Assembly (NCBI GenBank): GCA_933228675.1
Contig: OW121740.1
Coordinates: forward strand, 57,351,000-57,414,999
DNA from: Stomorhina lunata
Lineage: Eukaryota > Arthropoda > Insecta > Diptera > Rhiniidae
DNA length: 64,000 bases
Reading direction: 5' to 3'
This document shows, piece after piece, positions 48,780-59,700 of the stretch (position 1 is the first letter of the stretch; the number at the start of each line of letters is the position of its first letter). Made by a program: the position numbers and the translations under genes. A model generated the notes under the pieces. The model worked only from the letters and a program-made list of their open reading frames with translations. It ran no database searches and was not told the origin of the DNA.

Positions 48780-49019
48780 GTGCCTATTTTATATTAACGT
48801 TAATGAATGCCTTTATTGTGCCTATTTTTTGATTAAATACACCTCCATACAAAAATTTAAGGCAATTTTATCAAAATTAGCGGTTATTAAGGTAATTCTC
48901 TAAAAAGCTCTAACTTATTCCTAGAAAAATATATTTTTTAAAAGCTCTATCTTGCTAAATTATGTGTCGTTGCATCAAAATTATGTGTCGAATCTTAAAG
49001 ATTTTGGTTGGATGTATAA
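48780..49019. other. AT-rich intergenic sequence
   Basis: Nothing recognised; it leads into the minisatellite. Confidence 0.35.
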
Positions 49020-50215
49020 TGATTTCTTATATTAAACTTTTGTCGACAATATTATTCAGATAGAAAACTTTTAATATCAAAAGCTTTCCTATAGGTAACT
49101 TTTAACTAAAAACATTTCATTCTACTAAAAACATTTCATTTCTACTAAAAACATTTCAGATCGAAAGCTTTCCAATAAAAAACTGTCATTATTTATCTAA
49201 AGTTCTCTTATATAAAACTTTCGATGTCGAAAGGTTTTCTATAGTAAACTTTCGATATCGAAGGATTTCTTATATAAAAAATTTGTCGTCAAAATATTTC
49301 AGATAGAAAACTTTTTATATAAAACCTTTCTTAACATTAATAAATAAATGTAACAGATTTGGGATCAAATGCGAATAGACATTCTTTTTGTATAAAACCT
49401 TTCTATAGAAAAATTTCAATATCAAAAAAGTATTCCTATAGACAACTTTAATATTTAAAGCTTTATAAAAAATGTTTGTATTAAAAATTCTTATATCAAA
49501 CTTTCGATGTCGAAAGAATTCCTATAAAAAACATTCGATATGGAAATTTTTCTTATACTTATAAAACTATAATAAAATTTTAATATCAAAACTTTCCTTT
49601 ATATAACTTGATATAAAAAACTTTCAACTAAATACATTTCATAACGAAAGCTTTCCGGGAAAAAAGATTTTCTATATAAAACTTTCGATGTCGAAAGGTT
49701 TCCCGTAATAAACTTTTGATATTAAATAATTTTCTATAGAAAACTTTCGATATCAAAGGATTTCTTATATACTTTTGTAGTCAAAATATTTCGGATTGAA
49801 AACCTTTTATATCAACAGATTTCATGAATGTTTCTTTTAACATCTAAAGCTTTCTACTAAAAAAATCTATATCAAGAGCTTTCCAATATAAAAATGCCAA
49901 TATCTAAAGATTTCCTATATAAATCAATTTCTTAAGGCTTTCTAATAATAAACTTTCGATATCGAAAGATTTTCTAAAGAAAACTTTTGATTTCCTTCAT
50001 AAAATTTTGAATATCGAAAGATTTCATATATAAAACATTCGAAGTTAAACTTTCAGTATCGAAAGCTTCCTATAGAAACAATATTGAAAACTTTCCTATC
50101 GAAAGATTTTCTATAGAAAACTAATAATATCGAAAGATTTCTTGTAGAGCGCATTTGTAATCGAAAGATTTTTTATAGAAAACATTCGCTATCAAAAGCT
50201 TTCCTTAATAAAACT
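49020..50215. repeat. ~1.2 kb minisatellite with palindromic TTTCGATATCGAAAG core
   Basis: Dozens of imperfect units of roughly 25-35 bp of the form AAACTTTCGATATCGAAAG followed by ATTTCCTATAGA. The core CTTTCGATATCGAAAG is a perfect palindrome containing an EcoRV site (GATATC). Variants replace it by GATGTCGAAAG or AATATCAAAAG. Units are diverged and unequal in length. No coding content. Confidence 0.75.
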
Positions 50216-50497
50216 AATTTTTATCACTACAGAAAAAATGCCCTATATTACATTTATGCTCTGAAATGAGGCTATAACGTTACAATTTTAATTTTGAATT
50301 GATTTCACTAAATTATTCTTTAAATATTTCAAATTCTATTTTTACTAAATTTCACCCAAGAAGAATTTATTATTCAGACCAAGGGGGTTATTGTGTTATT
50401 CGATCCGAAAGTAAAATATTTCGTTTTTATATATCTAACACATTGTGATTCGAGAAATATTTCTTTCGAATCGATAACCCTTCAAATTTCCTCATTA

Positions 50498-51272
50498 TTA
50501 TACCCTTCACCACCATAGGTGGAAAGGGTATTATAAGTTTGTGCTGATGTTTGTAACGCATAGAAATATTTGTCTTAGACCCACCTTTTAGTATACCAAT
50601 AGGCTTAGAATCACTTTCTGAGTCAATTTAGCGATGTCCGTCCGTCCGTCCGTCTGGCTGGACGGCTGGCTGGCTGGCTGGACCCCCATGTAAACCTTGT
50701 AATCAAACTACAGGTCGCAATTCTAAAGATAATTTGATGAAATTTGGCACAGATCACTTTTTTGATAATGGGACCATGGCTATTTAAATTGGTCAAAATC
50801 GGTCCATTATTTATGGTACCTCCCATAGGTCCCACTTCCCGGAATTGCTATATTGGCCACAAATATCAATATTTTTTCATGAAATTTGAAATAAATACTG
50901 CTTATGTCAACTAAAATCACTGTACCAAATTTCTTCTTTAAAAACGCACTAAATGAGACAAAAAATCACTAAAACGCTCGTAAATCTAAAGATAATGGAA
51001 ATTTTGAGTCTATGTTTTGCATACATAATTTTTGTAACAACTGTAAGCAATCTGCCAAATTTCGAGATAATCGGTCCACATTTGACCCTAGCTCTCATAT
51101 AAGTCCAAATGACGGAAACAGGTTGAATATATAAGTTTTGAGAAAATGTTTGTATGATGGCAAAATTTAGCAAATATTTGTCTTTACACAGGAAAAATAA
51201 CACCTTTGACCTTAGTGGTGAAGGGTATCGTATGGTCGGCTTGACTGACTATAGCGCTTTCTTACTTGTTTT
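50498..51272 (+). mobile_element. Mini-me/INE-1-like element, copy 3
   Basis: It has the same start hairpin, TTTGTGCTGATGTTTGTAAC, GTCCGTCCGTCCGTCTGGCT microsatellite, modules and 3' end as 36508-37303, with only scattered differences and a small deletion after CACTGTACCAAATTTC (about 50930). High similarity of two copies 14 kb apart implies recent movement of the family. Confidence 0.75.
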
Positions 51273-52379
51273 AAATCGAATTGGTTTCAAATAGATTTTG
51301 TTGAAAAATTTCGTTGCCTACTTTTTGAGGTTCAAATTTAATTATATTTTTTATTGACTCAAGCATTTCTGTTTGTTTTAAAAGAACATTAATTAACTTT
51401 AATTAATTTAATTAACTTTAAATAATTTAATTTACTTTAATTAATTTATTGATTAAGCTAAAACAACCTTAAAATGCAGTGTTTAACGATTTTTATGTAA
51501 CTATATCGAACCTTTTAAAAGTATGCAATAACATTTTAAGTCATTTTTGTAATTATTTTAAATAAAAACAGCTGCTTGAACCTGCTCCCAGGTTTTTTTT
51601 AGTTAAACCTTTTCTGCATTTCTTGGTTTTATTTAAAATTTTTCGTTAATTTACAAACATATTCCTAATGTTTGTAATACTTTAAGGTACACCAAATTAA
51701 TTTAAATGTAGAAATAATATTTTTATACCAAAAACTGTAATTAGAAAAGTTATATAATTCTGCTAAAAATTTTCGACTTTATTTTTTTTTATAAATGAAA
51801 GATTATAACATAATAAAAGTTATTGTAAAAAGTCTATTTTTTAACTATTGTTATTTCAAAAAATACTAAAACAAATATGCAAAAAAAAATATAAATAATT
51901 TTAAAGAATGGAATTTATTTTAAATTTCCAAGAACATTAAAAATCAAGTTAATTTTTAGTTATTTTATGCGTTGAAAAAAAAAACTTTATATATTTTTAG
52001 CATAAATTTAAACAAATAAAAAACTAATTAATGTAAAATATGTTAAAATTATTGCTAAAGAAACGAACAACAGAAATCACGCTGACAATTATTAAATAAA
52101 ATTATTTAAAAAATATATACCAAATTAGCTTTTGTTTATTTCTGTTTTAATCCAAAAAAAACTTAACGAAAAATTTGATTTTTTTGTTGAAGCCTTGAGG
52201 TATGCTTTAGTTTTTCACAAATAAGAAATGCTTAGCTTATACAGTGTACGAGTTTAAAATAAGGTAAGAATTATCGATGAGCAGACTTTAATTTTGTTTA
52301 ACTGTTAAGCTTCAGGTTTGAATACAGTGGAATCCTGATACGTCGTTAGGTTTTAAACATAACATGATTACAATTGAAG
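51273..52379. other. AT-rich intergenic sequence
   Basis: Long A/T runs (TTAATTAATTTAATT around 51390-51440). No gene or element recognised. Confidence 0.4.
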
Positions 52380-53560
52380 AAAATTTTTTTTCAGGGTTGG
52401 CAGGGGATACCATAGGGATGTGTTCTATCTCCCATACTCTGAAACATCGCTTAAACCGATATTCTTGTTTCCCTAGAAAATATTGGTGTAAAGGTTATAG
52501 CATTCACATATAATGTGGAAATAGTAGTCAGATCTAGTTTTTGAATACACTCAAGAGACATCTCTAAGAGAGCCCTTTTAACAATGACAAAATGGGAGGA
52601 CGATAACGGTCTAGCGATAAATTCAAACAAGACTGGAGTATGATCGTCACTGCGATTCTGAATGTGCCATCTCTCTACTTAGGAGAAGGAAAAATGGTGT
52701 AGTTCTATTTGGTGAAAGTAAAGTTGTGGCTTTAGATCTTTTTAAGGCGTTCGGTAGAGTGTGACTTTTGGTGTCGGTAATGATTTCTTTAGATTTATAT
52801 CAAGTTTCCTAAGAAATCGCTCTATAAGATTTGTTATAGATGGGATATCATCCAGCTCTTACTCTTTTTGTTATATTTATAAATGACTTTCTATGTCAAA
52901 CTTCCAAACCTATTTACTCTTTTGCAGATGATGGCAACATTTGCATTCAGCTACAGGCCAAACCTCTTAGACATACATAGAGAAAAATAGGCAGAACATG
53001 AATGATACTCTGAATTCGGACCTAATTTTTATTTCTTAATGGGGTCGCACAGTAAAATTGGAAAAAACTAGAAGGAATAAATTTATAGCATGAATAGACT
53101 TTAGCCCAGTTAGAAAATATATAAAATAAAATTTAAAAATATCCGGATATTTTGCCCGCAAGGGATCAGTGTAACCTTTTTACGTAAAAATTATTTCTTG
53201 AGTGTTTCAGATCAAATTTCGGGCAAAGCCATAAATATCGCTTCATCTGTTACTATGAGTGGCATAAATATTAAAAAAAAAATTATCAGCTCTTGATGTT
53301 CTGGGCATGAAAATAAAGTGTGATGGCCGTTGGACTTAACATATTTTTCAAGAGTCGAAGGAAGCATTCAAGTTTCTTGATTTTTTAAAATTGCGCATAA
53401 TATAACCCCATCTGGTCTCACTATTTATACCACTTACGGGTACACATATCCGAACAAAATTGGAATATAACTCTCACTTATTGGCCGGTGCTTCAAAGTA
53501 AATTTTAGAGTTACTCGTGGAATCTGAAAAATAAAAACTTAAGTCTCTCTTTAAAACATG
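52380..53560 (+). pseudogene. CR1-like non-LTR retrotransposon relic, copy 1
   Basis: Broken frames give TYSFADDGNICIQLQAKPL (RT catalytic FADD, about 52915). Further on come DVLGMKIKCDGRWT and, near 53450, NKIGI-SHLLAGASK. The blocks match, in order, the relic at 58960-59940 (VLGIKIQCDVSWTQ; LPKMEYNSHVWSGVS). The wording LLxxYxTYILPKMEYxSHxW is typical of CR1-clade RTs. Many stops. Confidence 0.65.
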
Positions 53561-53685
53561 GGCACTGATAGAATAATTTCTGCATATGTCTGGCGTTCCT
53601 CTATCCCATCAATTTATCCTAGAATTGGCCGGTCAATATGCCAGTTCTGTGTTGTAAAAGATTTTTTGTGGTTTCGTCAATAACA

Positions 53686-54046
53686 CTCTGTTACACTAAA
53701 AAAAACTCGGGAAACGACCTAGCTTGGGTTATATGCCTTTTTGGGTACATGACTAATCTTGCAAAAAAACCTTCAGAAATACGTCCTAATTTAAAAGTTT
53801 TATGTCAACTCTTATCGATCAATAGCTCAGCCAGTTTTTATCCGATTTAAAAAAGAAAATTAATAAAAAGTGGAAACTTTTGGTAAAAACTTACCTAATT
53901 TCTAGAATATTAGTCCATTTCTAGAATATTAGTCCATTTCTAGAATATTAGTCCTATGCATACAGCTTGTAAAAGCTTAATCCCTTGACTTTCCAAAAAT
54001 GTTTCAAATTTGAAAATCGCTCTGCAAATGTGAGAGTTGGAGGTAC
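53686..54046 (+). repeat. Dispersed repeat (copy of 57.7-58.7 kb), target of the mariner derivative
   Basis: CACTCTGTTACACTAAAAAA, AACGACCTAGC, GGGTACATGAC and then CTATGCATACAGCTTGTAAA, TCCCTTGACTTTCC, TCTGCAAATG occur in the same order at 57725-57860 and 58375-58470. A 19 bp motif (TCTAGAATATTAGTCCATT) is tandemly tripled at 53899-53954. No coding content. Confidence 0.6.
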
Positions 54047-54048
54047 TA

Positions 54049-54963
54049 ACGGGTGGTTAAATTTCAAGGGCCGATGTTGATTTTGAATAAAACACAAACT
54101 ATTTAGGAAATTATTGTAATTTTATTTTATTATGATGTATTGGTATTACTCAATTATGTATGGAACAAAATATCAGCCAAATGGGCGCCGCGACCACAGC
54201 AACACACCTCCATCCGATGGTCCAAATTTACGATGACCCTGAGGCATAATGGAGGTTCTATGCCGTTAATGTGATGAATTATCTCATCCTTTAGCTCTTG
54301 AATTGTTGCTGGAATATTGAAGTACACCTTTTCTTTCAAATAACCCCAAAGAAAAAAGTCCAACGGTGTCAAATCACATGATCCTGGCGGCGAATTGACA
54401 TCGCCATTACGTGAGATAACACGGCCATTGAATTTGTTGCGCAAAAGAGCCATTGTTTCGTTAGCTGTGTGGCAAGTGGCACCGTCCTGCTGAAACCACA
54501 TAACGTCCACATCCATATCTTCCAATTTTGGCCATAAAAAGTTCGTTATCATCTCACGATAGCGAACACCATTCACAGTAACTGCCTGACCGGCCTCAGC
54601 TACACTATCGCGAACAGCAGAAATATTTTCTGCAGTACGAGCTGTACGAGCATGCACTGGTGTTCTCACATCTTCTACAGACCCGGTTTGCTCGAATTTT
54701 TCCACGATTTTTGCGATTGTACGCACATTTGGACGATCAAATTGACCAAAAAAATCACGAAGTGCACGATATGCATTTTGATTTGAACGCCCATTTTCAT
54801 AATAAGTCTGGATAACTTTAACACGTTGTTGGATTGTGTATCTCTCCATGGTTCAAATTGAGTAAGTCTGAAATAGAGAAATGTCAAATAAAATTTGGAA
54901 AAAAAACTTGGCGTTTAGGTGTGGTTCACATTCAACATCGGCCCTTACAATTTAACCACCCTT
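54049..54963 (-). mobile_element. Mariner-like element, internal-deletion derivative with TIRs and TA duplication
   Basis: A 915 bp element with termini ACGGGTGGTTAAATTTCAAG / complement of CTTACAATTTAACCACCCTT; the inverted match runs on through GGGCCGATGTTGA. Both sides are flanked by TA (54047-54048, 54964-54965), as for Tc1/mariner insertions. It encodes one shortened transposase frame. It could be mobilised in trans. Confidence 0.85.
54154..54849 (-). CDS. Shortened mariner-like transposase (HTH + C-terminal catalytic part)
   Basis: An uninterrupted 231-codon frame with ATG at 54849. Residues 1-85 are the DNA-binding helix-turn-helix region (MERYTIQQRVKVIQTYYENG, NVRTIAKIVEKFEQTGSV). 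The frame then jumps to AGQAVTVNGVRYREMITNFL, MWFQQDGATCHTANETMALL (second catalytic Asp) and SCDLTPLDFFLWGYLKEKVY. The segment with the first catalytic Asp (the VIFSDEAHF type, seen at 34420) is deleted in frame, so the protein cannot catalyse transposition but keeps the DNA-binding part. The Asp of QDGAT and the Asp of TPLD are separated by 41 residues, as in the DD41D (rosa-like) group. Confidence 0.85.
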   Translation of the reverse strand: MERYTIQQRVKVIQTYYENGRSNQNAYRALRDFFGQFDRPNVRTIAKIVEKFEQTGSVEDVRTPVHARTARTAENISAVRDSVAEAGQAVTVNGVRYREMITNFLWPKLEDMDVDVMWFQQDGATCHTANETMALLRNKFNGRVISRNGDVNSPPGSCDLTPLDFFLWGYLKEKVYFNIPATIQELKDEIIHHINGIEPPLCLRVIVNLDHRMEVCCCGRGAHLADILFHT

Positions 54964-55079
54964 TATAATACTACGAACTATCCGAAAACTGTAAAATTTT
55001 GTTCATCTTTGTTATCTACTTAAGTTGAATATCGCAAACAAAAATCTTGGAAGCTTGACAGAGCCGGTCCCAATATCCA

Positions 55080-56155
55080 CCTTTTATTCATACTTGAAGA
55101 TTATATAGCCTTCAAAGAGTTAAGTTGGGGTGCAACAGTTTCCGCTACACTTCGCGAAAATCAATTTGGGTTCAGAGTGAATCGATCCTGTGTTCACCTA
55201 ATCAACACAGTAAGAATAGTACTAGAGCAATGTTATGAATTCCGCACCCCCATTTCCATAGCGTTTATTGACTTTATAAAGGCCTTCGATAGTGTCAATA
55301 GGAGCCATCTATGGAGAACTTAATTCGGATTTTAAATGTCGGGTCCTACACAAAGGTAAATTGTCTAATCCGTTCGAAGTTTCTATTGGAATAAGGACAA
55401 GGATGTATCTTGTCACCTATACTTTTTATTCTCGTCATCGACAACATAATGCGCATGGTAGAAACGGTATCCGATGATCATGCTTTGAACAACTCGAGGA
55501 CTAAGAATACGGTGGTGACGTATGTCTTCTAAGCCAAAGAAGACACTTACTCTATCACTATTGAATCTCTGGCAGCTTGGCTGGAAATCAATATTTCCAA
55601 GACAAAGATTATGACTGGAGGCTATGGCGCAAACCCATCGATACACATCAATGTAGATAACGAGGCTATTGGATGTGTATGTACATTTAATTATCTTGGT
55701 AGTTTGGTATCTACAAACAACTAAGTTACAAATATACAAATCGAATGTCAAGTGCATCTTTTATAACGGTTACAAAACTTGGAAACTGACCAATGACATC
55801 GATAAGCACCTACAAACATTTGCAAGCAATTGCTTTATATATTTTCCGAATCTCATAAGAAATGAAGATCTATTAAACGCGACAAAAGAGGTATATCGAC
55901 GGAAATGGCGATGGATATTCCACACACTTCGAAGGTCAAATGACAATATTGCTCGACAAGCGCTTCGTTGGAATCGACGGGGAAGCGTCCGTCATGTTGG
56001 TGCTCCTGCTCGAACGTTGAGAAGGTCAATTGATACAGAGTTGCAAGCAGCAAACTATTTATGGAATGACGTATGCAAAACATCTCGCAATAGAGTTCGA
56101 TATAAAAGGATGGTTGAGGCCCTATGCTTTACTGGGAGTCAAGGATAGCAGAAGA
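55080..56155 (+). pseudogene. RTE-like non-LTR reverse transcriptase relic
   Basis: In shifted frames: LRENQFGFRVNRSCVHLINT, ISIAFIDFIKAFDSVNRSHL (RT motif A with Asp), SLAAWLEINISKTKIM, CTFNYLGSLVS, then YKTWKLTNDIDKHLQTFASN and RRKWRWIFHTLRRSNDNIAR, QALRWNRRGSVRHVGAPART. The KWRWIGHTLR...QAL.WNPQG block is characteristic of the RTE-related elements often misannotated in insects and worms. The catalytic YADD box is lost. The endonuclease of such an element appears, in inverse orientation, at 60430-60900. Confidence 0.75.
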
Positions 56156-56169
56156 AGAAGCAAAAGTCT

Positions 56170-56350
56170 TTGATCCTGCATATATTTAACCAACCTACTC
56201 TTGTTAATAAAACAGATTTTTAATAAAAATTTAAGACTTTCCCTTTAAAAGTTCTAAAGACACTAACTGATAAGTTTTTATTTGTAGAGGGGACAAAGTG
56301 CCCCCAAACTGATTTTAAGACAACCATTGACCAAAAATCGGTTATAGAAA
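56170..56350. repeat. Second copy of the 13.5 kb dispersed repeat
   Basis: CCAACCTACTCTTGTTAATA, AAATTTAAGACTTTCCCTTT and CAACCATTGACCAAAAATCG repeat the order seen at 13580-13740. Confidence 0.45.
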
Positions 56351-56609
56351 GTTTGAAAGCTTTACTTTGATAAAAGAATTTTAAGAGGATTAGAATATTC
56401 TGAATCATGTTTCCGGAAAACAGAAATTATTTTGATTTTTGATTTGCGATTCTACTGCATTTAAATTAAATATAATTATCTTTGATTTAAACATTTATTT
56501 ACACATATAAAAAATTATTAATTATATACAATAGTACTCGTATTATCATTAATAAAGTATTTATAATTTAAATAGATACATAAACAATTTAATAAAGCTA
56601 TAATCACAT

Positions 56610-56615
56610 TTTATT
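56610..56615 (-). terminator. AATAAA polyadenylation signal of the takeout-like gene
   Basis: TTTATT on the + strand gives AATAAA on the minus strand about 150 bp after the stop codon. Confidence 0.4.
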
Positions 56616-56763
56616 ATTAGTTAAATAAAGAAAATTTTGAAAGTTTAGACCAAAAAACAAGATATCTTAAGAAATCTAATAAAACAAGAGTTAAAAATTA
56701 CGAGTTCACATAAAATTTATCAAATGTTTTAAAAGCTATAGTTAGAAAAAAATCGAAACTTTT

Positions 56764-59700
56764 TTAGACTGGGAACAATTCATTATAGGTGAAGTTCTCC
56801 AAAATCTTTTTAGCAATAGCAATGAACTTCTTTTCCAAAGCCCGTTCAATGGGACCAATCAGTTCGTTGGTGAAAACTTCGAAATTTTGATTGATTGTAT
56901 CATTGACCACATCACCCAAAGTCTTGTCACCATTAAAGAGATTTTCCAAACGTATGCGTCCCTTGCCGGTGCGAATTTTGACAGTTAAATCGTTGATGGT
57001 TAAATATTCCTCGCCGTTAACATTTTTGGTGTTGAAGATGACTTTGACGAAGGCATAGAAGTTTGCTGCAAAAATAAAACATAAATGAAATAAAATCGTA
57101 GGATATTTTTAGATTTCTACAAACTTACTAAAGTTTCCGGTGAATGGACCATTGCCCTTTAAAGGTAAAGTTAAAATTTTACCATTTATATCATATTTGC
57201 CTTCTCCCTGAAGACGAGGTAAATTAAGTTCAAAATCGATACGCATGCCGTTATTGGAAGTCCTGGTAATAATAAAAAAAATGTTGATCAAATTAAATAT
57301 GTATAACTCAGCTTCGAAATTTTTCGGCAAACATGCGTCGTAAATATCTACTCACTTGAGTTTCTTTATCTCGAAATTCGATGCTCCAAATATATTTAAA
57401 TCTATTGCCTTGACATTTATACCCGAACTTCCACCTTCTAAGATATTGAGATCACCAATGTATAGAGGTTCCATGGCCGGTACATTAATTTCCTTAATGC
57501 CGTCCTTGAGGTAGGGTCGCATGTTGTGTACAGTATTCTTGATACATTCATTGATTTTTGGATCATTACGGGAACAAACTTTTATATAATCAGCTGAAAT
57601 AAGATATAAGTATATTTGAAAATTAGTTGTTAATTATTTCTTATCATGTTAATGCATGTGTAAAATATATACTTAGGTTATGGGGATTAGGTATAGGGAT
57701 TTCCAAATATTGAAGAATTAGACTAATTACACTCTGATACACAAAAAAACTAGGAAAACGTCCTAGCGTGATTATAGGCCTTATTGAGTACATGACAAAA
57801 AAATTTAAAAAAAAAATTTCAGAAGTACATACGTCCAAGTTAAGGAGTTATAGGCAAAAATAGATTGCGCAGAATTTAGTTCCTAATAAAACGTGGTTTT
57901 AATTTTTGAAATCAGAAGTAAAATCTAAAAGATATTAACCTTTCATAAACCAACTAGGCCATGTACTACGTACTATCATTCTGTGGCTTGGTGCTAAAAG
58001 GGCCAATGTCAAAAAAGATAGTTTTGAGAAAATTTGATTTAAAGTTTTTATTTTTCATATTAATTCATAGTTACATTCCCCAGAAAAAACCTTATAAATC
58101 TGTTTTGAGTTAAGTTAGAGATTAGCTGTTTGAGCCAAATAAAAGAGGGTAAAGAAGAGAATATAATGCAATGATTAACTCAAAACAGTAAAAAATTGAC
58201 ATTGGACCTTTTAGCACCAAGCCACTGCATTATACTATACATGTAAACATTTTTACTAGAAATCCATTATAAAAAGTATTTTGTTGCAATCAAAAAATTT
58301 TAATTTGGAAAAAGTTAAATAACTTTTGTTAATGTTAACCGATATCTCGTTATTTTTCTAATCTTATAATATTTTTTTAGAATATAAGCCTATGCAGACA
58401 TCTTGTAAAAGCTTGATCCCTTGACTTTCCCAAACTGTTAAAAATTAAAATCGTTCTGCAAATGTAATAATTGTATGTACTCCGACCTACCCAAAAACAG
58501 TTTTTTGCGAATTTCTCAAAATTTTGAATGTGTTTCGAGATCTTTGAAAATGGTTTTTTTATGTCCTCAACTAGGCCTATAACCCCCACTAGGTCGCTTT
58601 CCAAGTTTTTACAAAAGTTGCTTATTTATGACACAGTTTTTTTAAGATATATACAATCTGTCTGCTGAAACCAGGTGTGTAGCCAGTAAACACCTTAAAT
58701 CGGACCATAAACACCTGAGATATCACCAAAACTTACTTACGTAGATGTCGTTGTTTCAGAAAAAGCCCTCAATACCCTGTTACATTGCTTTAAAGTCACT
58801 CTTCCCACACTAAATTGCTAATACCTAATTCATATAATGTAATTGAATCGTGTAGAATAACCTTAGGAGTTATATGGGGCCTTACTCTTATACCAATAAA
58901 TAGTGCAAGTTTTAGCTTATTGGCGAGGTTTTTTTGTTTAAGTTTAAAGATCGCCTGCTTGAATGATTGCATTATTTAAGGACTATACATATAGCAGGTT
59001 AGCAAAGCTAAAAATATTGACTACTCCACACTCTCTATCTCTCTTTGACGGATCTTTTTTTTATCCCGCTCTTAAAGGAAAAATCTTTTTTACCTACTCT
59101 TATCTTATTTTTCTAAATGACCATCTATGTCTAACTTCCAATCCTATCTACGCTTTCGCATGTCTCTTGGACATTGTAGCCAATAGACAAAACATGAATT
59201 ATATGTTAAATTCGTACGTAATTCTTAATTCTGAATGGGACCATATGGATCCAATGTTGTATGTTAACACATAAACGTATAACAGACAATATTGCTTCAT
59301 CTGTAACCATGGGTGGAAGCATTTTATGTTCTGGGCATCAAAATACAGTGCGATGTCAGTTGGACTCAACACATCTTTTATTTGTTTAAAGAAGCATTCA
59401 AGTGCCTCTATTTTCTTAATCGGTGTAAGATGTTCTTCACTCCATCTGATCTTCTTAGTATTTATACCACTTATATTCTGCCAAAAATGGAATACAACTC
59501 TCATGTATGGTCCGGTGTTTCAAATTATATTTTGGAGCTTCTCAGCCGCGTACAGGAGGGGCGAAGGTGCTCATCGGTGGCAGTATGGCAGCTAATGCTA
59601 TAGATTCACTAGAGCATCTTCGCAATGTAGGATGTGTTTCATTGTTCTATCGCTACTACAATGACAAGTGCTCTGATGAAATTAGGGATTTGGTTCCCGA

